38,485 nt of DNA, from assembly GCA_031264825.1 (NCBI GenBank), contig JAISDL010000046.1, positions 1 through 38,485 on the forward strand. Direction: 5' to 3'. The DNA is from Accumulibacter sp. (lineage in GTDB: Bacteria; Pseudomonadota; Gammaproteobacteria; Burkholderiales; Rhodocyclaceae). How positions within the stretch are numbered: the stretch's first letter is position 1; the number at the start of each line of letters is the position of its first letter. The notes under the pieces were generated by a model that was given only the letters and a program-made list of their open reading frames with translations, ran no database searches and was not told where the DNA came from. The position numbers and the translations under genes were made by a program. Positions 8,702 through 17,752 of the stretch are shown piece after piece.

Positions 8702-9263
8702 TGACTTTAGACGCGCTCAGACGAATGACGATATCCATGCGCGCCGCGCTGTAAACTGTCTTTCTGAATCCCGGAATATAGCCTTCTTGTTCGCTGTGAA
8801 GCAAGTACGAAAAGCGGGCGGTGGAAAGAGACGGCGCCAGATGCGCGTATCCGGCGGAGAGCGCCAGCGATTTCGCCCCGCCGGCGCGGTCGATTTCGAC
8901 GATTTTCTTCTCGCCGGGTTGCAACCAGAAACGCTGGGCGGCGACGGCGTCGGCGGCGGAAATCGTGCAATCCTGCAAGAGGTTGAGTCCGTCCTCGTTC
9001 TGCGCGAGGTCGTCGAATTTCGCCGTCTTGTCGAGTTGGTAGACGCAAAGGCTCAAGGCGAGCGGCTCGCCGTCCTGCGCGTTCAGGTCGGGCGCCGCCT
9101 CGATCGAGATTCGCAGACCCTTCGGCTCGGTCTGCCAGATGACATTGGAAGGGTCGGTGCTCGGCGTCGGGGGCGGCATTTCGAAAGCCTTCTTGCTCGC
9201 GCCGCCGCAGGCGGCGAGCGCGAGAAAAAACGGAAACGCGAACGCGAGCCGCGCCGACCTCAT
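8670..9263 (-). CDS. tssJ: TssJ, T6SS outer-membrane lipoprotein
   Basis: A 197-residue lipoprotein. The signal peptide ends in a lipobox LALAAC, giving a mature N-terminal cysteine at residue 19. Residue +2 is glycine, not aspartate, which fits outer-membrane sorting. A proline/threonine linker is followed by a transthyretin-like domain with LSLCVYQLDK (about 70-79), where family members usually have VRVYQL-type strands. TssJ anchors the TssM periplasmic domain to the outer membrane. It starts in an ATGA overlap with the DUF4150 gene, so the spike-accessory genes and the membrane complex are translationally linked. Confidence 0.9.
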   Translation of the reverse strand: MRSARLAFAFPFFLALAACGGASKKAFEMPPPTPSTDPSNVIWQTEPKGLRISIEAAPDLNAQDGEPLALSLCVYQLDKTAKFDDLAQNEDGLNLLQDCTISAADAVAAQRFWLQPGEKKIVEIDRAGGAKSLALSAGYAHLAPSLSTARFSYLLHSEQEGYIPGFRKTVYSAARMDIVIRLSASKVSVNGVEREPQ

Positions 9264-9661
9264 TGCACCATCACCTTGGACTGTCCGGCCATCGAACAGA
9301 TGCCCATGGTATTCCCGTTGTTGTGCTTCGTCTGCGCGCCCTGCGAGACGGCGGCTTTACTCTCGAACTGGACTTTTTGAGACCCCACGATGAATTCCCC
9401 CTGTCCGATGAACTTGTTGGAAACGACGCCGCCGTTCACGCCGGCCTCGTCGCCGTTCGAGATCAGCGTCTTGGATTTTATCGTCAGCGCGGGCGCGCCG
9501 TCGATGAAAACTTTCTGCGAAGCCGTGCCGGGGTCCGCCATATTGCATTGAAAAATATTGACGTAGGGGATGGGTACCGGGCCGGCGGGCGGCGCGGGTG
9601 TCTTGCAGACGTCGGGCGCCGTGCTTTGCGCCGTTCCGCCTTTCAGGGTCAGTGCGAACAT
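9260..9661 (-). CDS. DUF4150 PAAR-like spike-tip protein
   Basis: A 133-residue protein of the DUF4150 (PAAR-like) family, seen in PDVCKTP near the N-terminus, GPVPIPYVNI (about 27-36), the LISNGDEAGVNGGV core (about 66-79) and the closing N-T-M-G region. PAAR-type proteins cap the VgrG trimer and often carry a toxin at their C-terminus. This one consists of the PAAR-like fold only; it ends at residue 133 without a toxin extension. Its neighbours DUF3540 and DUF2169 are the usual companions of DUF4150 in T6SS spike modules. tssJ follows directly by an ATGA overlap where a toxin gene would normally stand. Confidence 0.88.
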   Translation of the reverse strand: MFALTLKGGTAQSTAPDVCKTPAPPAGPVPIPYVNIFQCNMADPGTASQKVFIDGAPALTIKSKTLISNGDEAGVNGGVVSNKFIGQGEFIVGSQKVQFESKAAVSQGAQTKHNNGNTMGICSMAGQSKVMVQ

Positions 9662-9670
9662 GATGTCTTA

Positions 9671-10273
9671 TTATCCCAGCTTGATGTGTTCGCCGTCCAT
9701 GTCGAGCAGATGCTCGGCCTTGACATCGACGTTTTCGGCGCGGAGCCGCGCGCTGTGACGGCATTCAATACGCATGCGTCCGGCGGCGACGTCGAGGGTT
9801 TCCGTGTTTTCCTCGCGGTTTTTGGCGTAGCGCGCGTTGCGGTGGAAAACGCTTTCGACGAGTTTTACGGCGGTACTGCGGACGAATTCGAAGCTCTGCG
9901 CGAGCAGTTTCCCGGTCAGGAAAAGCACGGGCGCCTCGACGCGCACGCTTTTCCCGCCTTTGAGCGCGAGGCGTCCTGCGTCGATGTCGAGCGTTTCGGC
10001 AAAAAGCGCGGTGCGCGCGGGGAGCGCGAGCGTCGCTGCGCGTTCGGGGTCGCGTTCGAGTACGCACAGGACCCACGCGTTCGCGTCGGTCGGCGCGACG
10101 AGTACGCGGTCTCCGGCTTCCGGCGGCAAAAGACAGCCCGCCGCGCGGGTGGCCTGGAGTATCCCGATCGAAGAGGCCACGATGACGCGCGCATCACACG
10201 TCATTTGTACGACGCCTTCCACGAGCGCGCGTTCGCCGGGGAGGGCGGGGTTCATGCCGATGTTTCGCGTCAT
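9671..10273 (-). CDS. DUF3540 protein of T6SS spike module
   Basis: About 200 residues, matching DUF3540 in layout: an N-terminal beta domain with PEAGDRVLVAP (about 51-61) and VLCVLERD, then strands LDIDAGRLALKGG, and a C-terminal beta-helix-like run around RMRIECRHSARLRAENVDVKA. Members occur with vgrG, DUF2169, pentapeptide and DUF4150 genes; their biochemical role is not settled, with an accessory function in spike assembly most likely. I chose the ATG at 10273 because AAGGA stands 7 bases before it; an in-frame upstream ATG at 10360 would run deep into the pentapeptide gene. The beta-rich C-terminus resembles VgrG needle strands, so a needle-associated protein is possible. Confidence 0.82.
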   Translation of the reverse strand: MTRNIGMNPALPGERALVEGVVQMTCDARVIVASSIGILQATRAAGCLLPPEAGDRVLVAPTDANAWVLCVLERDPERAATLALPARTALFAETLDIDAGRLALKGGKSVRVEAPVLFLTGKLLAQSFEFVRSTAVKLVESVFHRNARYAKNREENTETLDVAAGRMRIECRHSARLRAENVDVKAEHLLDMDGEHIKLG

Positions 10274-10287
10274 GTCGAAGTCCTTTT

Positions 10288-11265
10288 TCAGTCTGTCGTG
10301 GAAAAACGTTCCGCGCGCAGGCGCGCGGGGTCGGTGGGGCGCAAGCCCTTCAGAATACACGCCTTCATCCGCGCCGTGGAAAAATCCGCATTATGCGCGT
10401 CCGCCAGCGTCAGATCGAGGTTTTCCATTTGCGCGCGCGCGAAAATCGCGTGCGAAAAATCCGCCATGCCGCACGCGCAATCGGTGAGCGTCGCGTCCGA
10501 AAAATCCGCGCCGGAGCATCCGGCCTTTTCGAGATCGACGTTCCGGAAGCTCGCCATGCGCAGCGCGGCGCCGGAAAGGAAAGCGCCTGAAAGGTCGGAA
10601 TCCGAAATGACGACGCCGGAAAGGTCGAGACCGCCAAAGCCCGCGCGCGGCATACGGCAGTTTTCGATACGCAATTTCTGGACTTTCGAAGCATGAACGA
10701 CGATCTGCGGCAGGTCGCAATCGCGCATGGAAAGCCCGTTCAACCTACAGTCCTTCAAAAACCAGAGTTCTCCCTTCACCTGCGTGAAGGAAAGATCGGA
10801 GAAGTCGCAACTTAAGCACGCGAGCATCGTGATGTCGACTCCGTCGAAAGGCGCGTTGGGGGCAAGGTTCCTGAAAAAGGCGCGCGTAAAGTCCGCGCCC
10901 GTAAAATCGACGCGCGCAAAGCGGACGTCCTGGAGCGCGGCGTTTTGAAACGCGGCGTGCGCGAGGCACACGTCTTCGAGCGTTGCCTTTCTCCAGACCG
11001 AGTCCGCAGCCTTGGCGCCGGCGAGCGTACAACGAAGGAAGCCGGCTTCTTCGAGCGTGCTTCCAATAAGCGACGCGGCCGAAAAATCGCAGTCGTCGAA
11101 ACGCGCTCCGGTAAAATTGCAGCCGGAAAGCTGCGCCTCGCGGAAAAGACAGTGCGCGAACGAAGCGCCGGAAAGGTCGCAGCCGGAAAGATCCCGGTTT
11201 GATGCGTCGACGCCGACAAGCGACGCGCCAGGGCGGAATTGCGTTCGAAAATCTTCCTCTGTCAT
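10288..11265 (-). CDS. Pentapeptide-repeat protein of T6SS spike module
   Basis: A 325-residue protein built almost wholly of A(D/N)LXX-type pentapeptide repeats (for example DLSGCDLSGASF at about 25-36 and CNFTGARFDDCDF at about 49-61), which fold as a right-handed quadrilateral beta-helix. There is no signal peptide. The N-terminus has a short acidic helix. It starts in an ATGA overlap with the DUF2169-pentapeptide fusion and lies before DUF3540, the arrangement found in other DUF2169 modules. A structural or effector-loading role is inferred from context; pentapeptide proteins in general have varied functions. The first of two pentapeptide domains in this locus is fused to DUF2169; this is the free one. 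Confidence 0.85.
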   Translation of the reverse strand: MTEEDFRTQFRPGASLVGVDASNRDLSGCDLSGASFAHCLFREAQLSGCNFTGARFDDCDFSAASLIGSTLEEAGFLRCTLAGAKAADSVWRKATLEDVCLAHAAFQNAALQDVRFARVDFTGADFTRAFFRNLAPNAPFDGVDITMLACLSCDFSDLSFTQVKGELWFLKDCRLNGLSMRDCDLPQIVVHASKVQKLRIENCRMPRAGFGGLDLSGVVISDSDLSGAFLSGAALRMASFRNVDLEKAGCSGADFSDATLTDCACGMADFSHAIFARAQMENLDLTLADAHNADFSTARMKACILKGLRPTDPARLRAERFSTTD

Positions 11266-14200
11266 GGAGCGTCCTTTCTGAGCGCCAAAAGCGTATTGTC
11301 GGTGATCGCATCCTTCAATTCGGCGTAAACCATCCCGGCGCGGTAAAAGTCCGCGCCGTAGAGGTTCGCACTGTCAAAGCGCGTGCGCGCGGCGCGGGTC
11401 TCCCGCAGGGACGCGCGCATCAGATCGGCTTTTTCAAAATTTGCCTCGGTGAGTTCGCAGCGAGAAAAGTCCGCGCCCTGCAATTTTGCGGCCTGCCAGC
11501 GGCTCTTGCCGAAATTGCACGCAGAAAAGCGTCCGTCGCGCGCGTCGCAAGCGGTAAAGATCGAGCGCCGCGCGTCGACTTCGCGCCAATCCGCGCCGTT
11601 GATCCGCGCGCCGGCGGCGTCGGCGCCGATCAGCGTGCATCCGGGTAAAAGCGTCGACTCGGAGAGTTGCGCGGACTTGAGATTGCTTTCGTTGAACTTT
11701 GTGTCGGAAAAAACGGCGTGCTCGAATTTCGCGCGGGAAAGCGTCGCGGCGCTAAAGTCGCACTGACGCGCGTTGCAGTCGGAGAAGTTCGCGCCGTCGG
11801 CCTTGACGCCCACCGCCGAAACGTTTTGCAGCAGCGCGCCGGAGAAATTCGCCCCGGCGAAGATTCCGCCGGAAAGAAGCACCCCGGAAAATTCGGCGTC
11901 TTTTGCCGCCATACCGCTTGCGTCGGCCGCGCCCAGGTCGCTTTCGATGAAGCGCGCGCGCGGTGCGGCGGCGTCGGTGAGATGCGCCTCCTTGAAACTG
12001 GTTTTTTGCAGCGAGGCGTCATCGAGCGCGGCGCGGGTGAAGTTCGCTTTTTCGCAATCCGCATCGTCGAAGTTCGCGCCTTTCAAGGAAGCGTCGGTAA
12101 AATTGGCGCCCGCGAGCTTGGCGTGCGTGAAATTCGCTCCATCGAGCGTCTGGCCGGAGAAATCGTGACCGACCAGGTCCTGATACGCGTAATCGAGCGG
12201 AGGCGGCGGAGTTTCCGCAGTCCCCGACGCTTCCGCCGCTTTCGGGGCGGCGTCCTGCACGGCTTTCGCGCCCTGCGTTACGGCCTGCTCTTCGGGGGGC
12301 GCGATTTTTGGCGCAATATCTTCCATTTTGCTCGCGGCGGAGACGACGTTCTCCGCGCCCGGGTCGGAAATTTCCGGCGTTTTCGCGGGCGCGTCGGGCG
12401 CCTGCGCGACTTCCGGCGGCGATGCGGCTGCCGGAGCGTCCAGCGTCGGCGCGGTCTCCGCCGGCGTTCCCGCCCCCCGCGCGGCGGGGAATTCCAGCGG
12501 TGTTCCGGTTTGATCGGCGACCTTTTGTACGCTCTCGACGACCGAGGTCATCGAACCCGGCGCAAAGCCCATCGTGGCTTCCATTTGCGCCATATACGCT
12601 TTCATCGCGTCCGGCGATGAAAAATCGGGCGTCTGTTCGAGTTCGTGGGCGAGCCACGCGGCCTTGTCCGGCGCGATTCCCGCGCGGACGATCGCGTCTT
12701 CGAGCGTGGGCGTCGGTCCGGCCATCTCGGTCAGGGCCGCGTCGCCGCCGGGACCCATCAGGCTCAGCGTCGTGCGTTGCGTCTCGCGCGCCGAGTCGGA
12801 GAGGGACAGATGGCTCTCGAACTCGGTGAGGTAGCGTTCGACGGCGGCGTTCCACGAAGCGGCGTCGCCGTAATCGGCGGGGTTCGGCGGCGTGATTTCC
12901 ATCACCTTATCGACGCCGCCGATCGCTTCTTCGGAAAGCCCCGCCTGACGCAGCGCGGCGTGCAGGTCGGGCGTCGGCATAGCGTCGGCCTGCGCCGTCA
13001 GATTCTGTATCGCCGCCGTCTGCTGGACGATTTGCGCCTTCGTTTCGGCGATCTGCTCCGGGGTAAGCGGTGGCAGACCCGCGCTTTCCAGCGCGGCGTT
13101 GATTTCCGGCAAGGAGGCGTCGAGTTCCTTCAAAGCACTCTCGCGCATCGCCGCGACCCCGTCGGGGGGCGGGGCGGGAGCGGCGGGAGCGGGAGCGGCG
13201 GCGGGAGTTGCAGGCGTTGCGGCGGCGGCCGGCGCGGAAATCACGGACGCCGCGCTCGCTACTCCCACCATTCCCGCCGCTGCCGAGAGCGGGGGGGAGG
13301 GCGCTTCGGGAGCGTCGGGAACGTCAGGAGTGCTCGGAATCTTCACTTTGGGCACTTTTGCCAAGGCGGCTTCTTCCGCGTCGGGCGGTGTGATTTCAAA
13401 CCGCGCCGTTTCGATGTCCGACGCCGCGCTGTCGGCGCACGGCACGAGAAGGTGCGCGAGCAACAAGCCGAACGCCTCGTTGGGGAAGAGCCAAAGCGTG
13501 TCGTAGGCGAGGAGGAAGGATTCTTCTTCGGGTTTTTCCTTGCGTTTCACGAAAACGCGAACGGATTTCCCGGGCAGATGCGAGTGAATTTCGGGATGGT
13601 CGGCGTTGACCCCGGCGAGGTAAATCGCCTCGTTGCCGACGATGCCGTTGGGCAGGCGCTGCGCAGGCTGCGCGAGGTTGACGTAGGAGAGGTCGCAATC
13701 GTCGGGCAGGTCGGGGCAACGGGTCTGAATCCAGCGTTCGTCGTAAGTCCCCATATTCCGCATCCGCGCGGGCCACGCGCCCATCGGGCCGGGGCAGACC
13801 GCCCGTCCGTGCGCGGCGTCGGCATCGACGAGCCGGGGCAGGCGGATGCGACCGGTTTTCGGGTCGGGGACCAGACCGCAACCGAGCGGGTTTTCCGCGT
13901 GACCCGGCGCGCCGAAGGTTTCCGACCAGAGGAGCGGTGCTTCGGTAAAGGGGAGCGTTTGTCCCTTGGCGTCGGTCTCTCCACGGACGAGAAAGCGGCG
14001 GCTCGCCGCGCCGATTCGCACTTCGACCGCGAGTGCCGTCAGCGGCCTGCCGGCGGGAGTTTGGGCAAAACCCGCCATGAGCCATTCTGCGTACGGCTTG
14101 GGCAGACCGACGTCGAGGCAGTCTCCCGGCGCGAGCGCCTTCATCGCCGTGCCGACGACCTTGGCGGCGGGTTGCGGTTTTTCGGACACGAGGTCGAAAC

Positions 14201-14291
14201 CCAGGCCGACGGTCAGGCTTTGATGCGGAACGCCGCGAAACGCGAAAGGCTGCGCGACGGTGTAGAGGGATTCGTCCGGGAGGATTTGCAT
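11262..14291 (-). CDS. DUF2169 domain fused to pentapeptide repeats, T6SS adaptor
   Basis: A 1009-residue three-part protein. Residues about 1-300 are a DUF2169 domain, recognisable by GTYDERW (about 181-187) followed by PDLPDDCDLSYVNLAQPAQR. Residues about 300-700 are a long alanine/proline-rich linker with predicted helices between about 378 and 600. Residues about 705-990 are pentapeptide repeats beginning DFSGQTLDGANF. DUF2169 proteins are known T6SS accessory proteins; the Agrobacterium one is needed for delivery of a particular VgrG-linked effector. The gene follows vgrG after 5 bases and overlaps the next pentapeptide gene by ATGA, so it most probably serves this VgrG. The fusion and the roughly 400-residue linker are larger than a plain DUF2169 protein. 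What it loads is not evident, because no toxin gene is adjacent. Confidence 0.87.
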   Translation of the reverse strand: MQILPDESLYTVAQPFAFRGVPHQSLTVGLGFDLVSEKPQPAAKVVGTAMKALAPGDCLDVGLPKPYAEWLMAGFAQTPAGRPLTALAVEVRIGAASRRFLVRGETDAKGQTLPFTEAPLLWSETFGAPGHAENPLGCGLVPDPKTGRIRLPRLVDADAAHGRAVCPGPMGAWPARMRNMGTYDERWIQTRCPDLPDDCDLSYVNLAQPAQRLPNGIVGNEAIYLAGVNADHPEIHSHLPGKSVRVFVKRKEKPEEESFLLAYDTLWLFPNEAFGLLLAHLLVPCADSAASDIETARFEITPPDAEEAALAKVPKVKIPSTPDVPDAPEAPSPPLSAAAGMVGVASAASVISAPAAAATPATPAAAPAPAAPAPPPDGVAAMRESALKELDASLPEINAALESAGLPPLTPEQIAETKAQIVQQTAAIQNLTAQADAMPTPDLHAALRQAGLSEEAIGGVDKVMEITPPNPADYGDAASWNAAVERYLTEFESHLSLSDSARETQRTTLSLMGPGGDAALTEMAGPTPTLEDAIVRAGIAPDKAAWLAHELEQTPDFSSPDAMKAYMAQMEATMGFAPGSMTSVVESVQKVADQTGTPLEFPAARGAGTPAETAPTLDAPAAASPPEVAQAPDAPAKTPEISDPGAENVVSAASKMEDIAPKIAPPEEQAVTQGAKAVQDAAPKAAEASGTAETPPPPLDYAYQDLVGHDFSGQTLDGANFTHAKLAGANFTDASLKGANFDDADCEKANFTRAALDDASLQKTSFKEAHLTDAAAPRARFIESDLGAADASGMAAKDAEFSGVLLSGGIFAGANFSGALLQNVSAVGVKADGANFSDCNARQCDFSAATLSRAKFEHAVFSDTKFNESNLKSAQLSESTLLPGCTLIGADAAGARINGADWREVDARRSIFTACDARDGRFSACNFGKSRWQAAKLQGADFSRCELTEANFEKADLMRASLRETRAARTRFDSANLYGADFYRAGMVYAELKDAITDNTLLALRKDAP

Positions 14292-14296
14292 GGCGT

Positions 14297-17200
14297 CTAT
14301 CCGATAATCTTGATTGCGCCGCCTTGAATGTCGAGTGAGCCGGTCGTGTTCTTGATGGCGTTGGCATTGATCTCGATTTTGCCGATCACGTACTTGTCCG
14401 GCGTCGTTGTCAGCGTGATCTTGTTTTTTTTCAGATCGATCGAACCCGTGCTTCCCTTGTCTGCCGTCAAGGTAATTCCATTGGCATTCATTTGCAACGA
14501 GGATTGACCCAGGCTCTTGAACAGTATGCCTTTCGTGTCGATGAGGCCGTAGGTGGCTTCCGTCGCGCGTTTGGCTTCCACGCGGCAGCCTTCCGAGGGA
14601 TCCAGCAGGATTTTTGCGGCATCACTTTCCAAAAGTACGCCGGACTTGTCCTTTGCGACGGCGAAAATGCCGGGCGCATCGCCTGGATCCTCCGCATCCA
14701 GCATGAATGTACTTGCATTCGACGAAGCTTGCGTAAACGTGCCGTTCCCGTTCTGGATGACCAGTGCGGATTGCGATTCCTTGAGGAGAGCCGCCTTGGT
14801 GTTGCGCTCAGTGGCCAGCCTCAAGTCCTCTGCGGCGCGAACCTGTGCCTTTTGCGCTTCTTGCAATACATTCTGTAATTGCTCTAATTGCCTGAAGTAC
14901 TCGGGGTCCAACGCACGGATTTGTGCCGCCACGTTGCTGACTGCGCTCAAGGCGGTGGTGTTTGCCGCCACGGCAGCCTGGAGCATCTTCTGTGCGGCGT
15001 TTTTTTCCGCCTCCGAGGACGACGAGAGGATGTGGCGGAAGGCCAGTGCCTTGCTGACCTTGTCGACGTTGATGACTTTCCAGACCGCGTCCGTGTAGCG
15101 CAGTTGGGACACGTCGGCCAGGAAATCCATGTCCATCTTCTGGATATCCGCTGCGGAGGGGGCGTCGGAGAGCGTGTATTTCATGGCGTCCGGGTTGTAG
15201 AAGTTGAAGAGTTTCTTGATGCGTTCCGGGTCTCCGACCGGTACCAGTTGTTCTTCCGCCAGCCCCCACTCCGACAGGTTCTCATAGTCGCTGCTTCCCA
15301 GAATCTTTTTGACGGACGCCGGGTCGGAGGCGCGCGCGTTCAGCAGGATGCCGTGCCCGCTGTGCAGGCCGATCGCGGTTTTTGCCGACAGGTTGATATT
15401 GGCGTCCGGCGCCTTGACGAGTACACCACCCAGCGCATGCCCCTTTTGTCTGCTGTACTGTATGATTAGCAAGACCATCGCCAGGAATTCCGGTACGAGA
15501 TCGGATACGATGCGCGCGTAAGGGCGGTTTTTCGCGTAGGTTTTCGCGTTCTGCATGTAATTGGAGTTGGGGTCTGCTGACTTGCCGAGCGTATTCCCGG
15601 CGCTGTCATACATCACGCCGGAATCCAGCGCTTTTTCGACCCTCGAAGATTCCTCGGCATCCGTGCTGATCTGCGCCACATCCGCGCCAAGCGTCAACAA
15701 TGCGAACAACACCAACTGCTCGATGTCGGGATTTGCCCACATCGTCGTGAAAGTCGATTCCTGCCCCGAAGTAAGGTTGTAGCCATAATTCGGCGCTTTG
15801 CGGTCGCGGTAGGACAGCGAACCGTAACTGAGCAGGGTCGCCGCCGCCTTGAGGGCGGACATTCCGTAGAGGGAAGTCGTGGAGCCATCGTCTTTATCGC
15901 CGCTCTTTTCGGCGGAATAATTCGTACCCCGCGCGGACTGATTGTCCAGATCCTTCTGCGCGGCGGCCTTGGCGACGGTACTGCTGCTGTCGAGCTTGCC
16001 GCCGATGCCGCTCGCAATGGCCTGCGAACCCATGATCAATACCTTGAGCAGGTCCCCCATCGGGCCGGCAGGATGGCCGCCCACGTAATTCGTGATCTTG
16101 TTCACGGAGAAGAAAGAGGTGCCGACCGGGTGTATTCCGGTGGCGGCGGAGGTCGTCAAATCCACCGCCATATTGGCCTTCTGAATGCCCAAGTCCATCG
16201 AGCCGGAAACGACGCTGTAACCGCTGCCGCCGGCGGTGCGCAGCGCCAGCCCCTGTTTCTCGGCGGTGTCGTCGAACACCAGTTGGTTGCCGCCCTGCGT
16301 GTGCAAGCCCTGCACGTTGGCGTTGCCGCTGCCGGTGAGCGCGCCGGTCTCGGCGTTGGCGAGCGCGCCGGTGATGTAGGGGCGGTCGGGGTTGCCGTCG
16401 GAAAAACTCACGAGCACTTCGGTGCCGGGAAGGAGCGGGAAACTCGCGCCGGAGTTCTTGCCGACCTGTTCCTGCGCGCGGCGTATCCAGCAGGAAGCCT
16501 TTCCTTCCCTGCGCCCGGAAACGTCGAAGGGGAACATCAGCTTGTAACGCCCCATCGCGTCGATTTCGGGTCGGCTGCCTTCGCTCGCGCCGTCGATGAA
16601 GGCGTGGATGACGCCGGAAATCTTCGTCCGCGGCGATTGTCTCTTGGGACGGTAGGCGACGCCCGCCTCGATGCACGTGAAGCGGTTGCGGTAAAAAAGG
16701 TGGTCTTTCAGATCTTCAAGCGGAATACCGAGTCCCAGATTGATGAAACTTTCCTGACTGCCTTCATGGAGGACCTTAGTCACCAGATACTCCCGGTTGA
16801 AAACCCGGTTGTAGTGCTCCGTCAGCCGGAAGGTATATCCGGGGCGGACGCCCGGAACCGACCCCGCGCCGTGAAAGCGCTTCGCGTGACAGATGAGTTC
16901 CTCGGCGCGTATCTTTGCGAGACGGAGGGCTTCGGCGTCGTTTTCGACGTCTTCTCCCGTGAGATAGACGTCGCCCAGACCGTCGCCCGAAACCGGCGCG
17001 GCGCCGACGATCGGCTTGTTCGGGTTCCGCCAGCTATAGCTGCGCAGAATGACCTGCGCGGGGAGCTGCGACTGGCTGAGCGTAAACGAAGTCAGGACTT
17101 CGCCGATCCGGTCGCCTTCGAGCCCGGTCGGCGGCGAATAGCGCAGCACCGACGCGAGTTCCTGCGGGCGGTGTGAAATCGGGCTGTCGGCGAAATGCAG

Positions 17201-17752
17201 GGTGTCCTCGGTTTCGGTTTGCGAAAAATAGTAGTAAGCCCCTTGGTCTTCGAGACGCCAGAGCAAATAGTTATAAATGCTCTCTTCGTACTGCATCGCG
17301 AATTCGCGCCTTGGGTAATCCATCCGCGTGAAGTCGAAGCTGTGGGGGAAGGTGAAGAAAGTCTGCGAACGCAAAAGTTCCTGCACGGTATCTCTCAACG
17401 TCTGGTCGAGGAAAATCCGGCTCTGCACGATGCGGGTCATCTTCCAGAGCGCCGGCCTGAGTTCGACGGTGTAATAGCTGTAGCCGTTGAACGCGCCACC
17501 CTGCTCGACGCGCGCGGGATAACCGCTGAAAACCGCCCTGGAACCGTCTTCGCGCAAAATGCTGAAAACGGCGCGATCCGAGAGAAGTTTGCCCGTATCC
17601 AGACCCGGATTGGGTGAAACGATCTCGATCGTGAAATTGAAGAGTTCGTTCAAACCCTCCTCTCCGGTAAAACGGAGGACGTGCAAGGTCTCCTCCGGAA
17701 GCGCCTGCGAGGAAAAACGGAAAAGTTCGGTATGCGGAGCGGGGGTGCTCAT
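14297..17752 (-). CDS. vgrG: TssI (VgrG) spike protein with two needle insertions
   Basis: A 1151-residue VgrG. Residues about 20-345 are the gp27/gp44-like base, with the usual DYPRREFAMQYEES segment (about 145-157); about 375-460 are the gp5-like OB fold with the typical ASFPLLPGTEVLVSF and GNPDRPYITGAL; needle strands begin at about 490. The needle is then interrupted: residues about 540-770 are a non-repetitive region with four hydrophobic segments (near 563-585, 628-645, 677-696 and 748-766); beta strands resume at about 775-808; a second region, about 808-995, is helical and probably coiled coil; final needle strands run from about 995 to the end. Normal VgrG is 600-750 residues. The insertions are less rich in CG steps than the base domain. 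They could be an embedded effector or a docking surface. The gene starts in an ATGA overlap with tssG. Confidence 0.93.
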   Translation of the reverse strand: MSTPAPHTELFRFSSQALPEETLHVLRFTGEEGLNELFNFTIEIVSPNPGLDTGKLLSDRAVFSILREDGSRAVFSGYPARVEQGGAFNGYSYYTVELRPALWKMTRIVQSRIFLDQTLRDTVQELLRSQTFFTFPHSFDFTRMDYPRREFAMQYEESIYNYLLWRLEDQGAYYYFSQTETEDTLHFADSPISHRPQELASVLRYSPPTGLEGDRIGEVLTSFTLSQSQLPAQVILRSYSWRNPNKPIVGAAPVSGDGLGDVYLTGEDVENDAEALRLAKIRAEELICHAKRFHGAGSVPGVRPGYTFRLTEHYNRVFNREYLVTKVLHEGSQESFINLGLGIPLEDLKDHLFYRNRFTCIEAGVAYRPKRQSPRTKISGVIHAFIDGASEGSRPEIDAMGRYKLMFPFDVSGRREGKASCWIRRAQEQVGKNSGASFPLLPGTEVLVSFSDGNPDRPYITGALANAETGALTGSGNANVQGLHTQGGNQLVFDDTAEKQGLALRTAGGSGYSVVSGSMDLGIQKANMAVDLTTSAATGIHPVGTSFFSVNKITNYVGGHPAGPMGDLLKVLIMGSQAIASGIGGKLDSSSTVAKAAAQKDLDNQSARGTNYSAEKSGDKDDGSTTSLYGMSALKAAATLLSYGSLSYRDRKAPNYGYNLTSGQESTFTTMWANPDIEQLVLFALLTLGADVAQISTDAEESSRVEKALDSGVMYDSAGNTLGKSADPNSNYMQNAKTYAKNRPYARIVSDLVPEFLAMVLLIIQYSRQKGHALGGVLVKAPDANINLSAKTAIGLHSGHGILLNARASDPASVKKILGSSDYENLSEWGLAEEQLVPVGDPERIKKLFNFYNPDAMKYTLSDAPSAADIQKMDMDFLADVSQLRYTDAVWKVINVDKVSKALAFRHILSSSSEAEKNAAQKMLQAAVAANTTALSAVSNVAAQIRALDPEYFRQLEQLQNVLQEAQKAQVRAAEDLRLATERNTKAALLKESQSALVIQNGNGTFTQASSNASTFMLDAEDPGDAPGIFAVAKDKSGVLLESDAAKILLDPSEGCRVEAKRATEATYGLIDTKGILFKSLGQSSLQMNANGITLTADKGSTGSIDLKKNKITLTTTPDKYVIGKIEINANAIKNTTGSLDIQGGAIKIIG

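Noticed and set aside
10288..12180. Dense short repeats of the type GAAAAATCCGC on the plus strand
   Set aside because: They are the coding pattern of pentapeptide repeats, not separate DNA elements.
12181..13420. Repetitive GC-rich DNA that could be mistaken for a CRISPR or satellite array
   Set aside because: It encodes the Ala/Pro-rich linker in frame and has no regular repeat-spacer spacing.
12645..14327. A long open frame on the plus strand opposite the DUF2169-pentapeptide gene
   Set aside because: It is antisense to a clear domain match, is rich in Arg and Gly as expected of a GC-rich shadow frame, and has no family motif.
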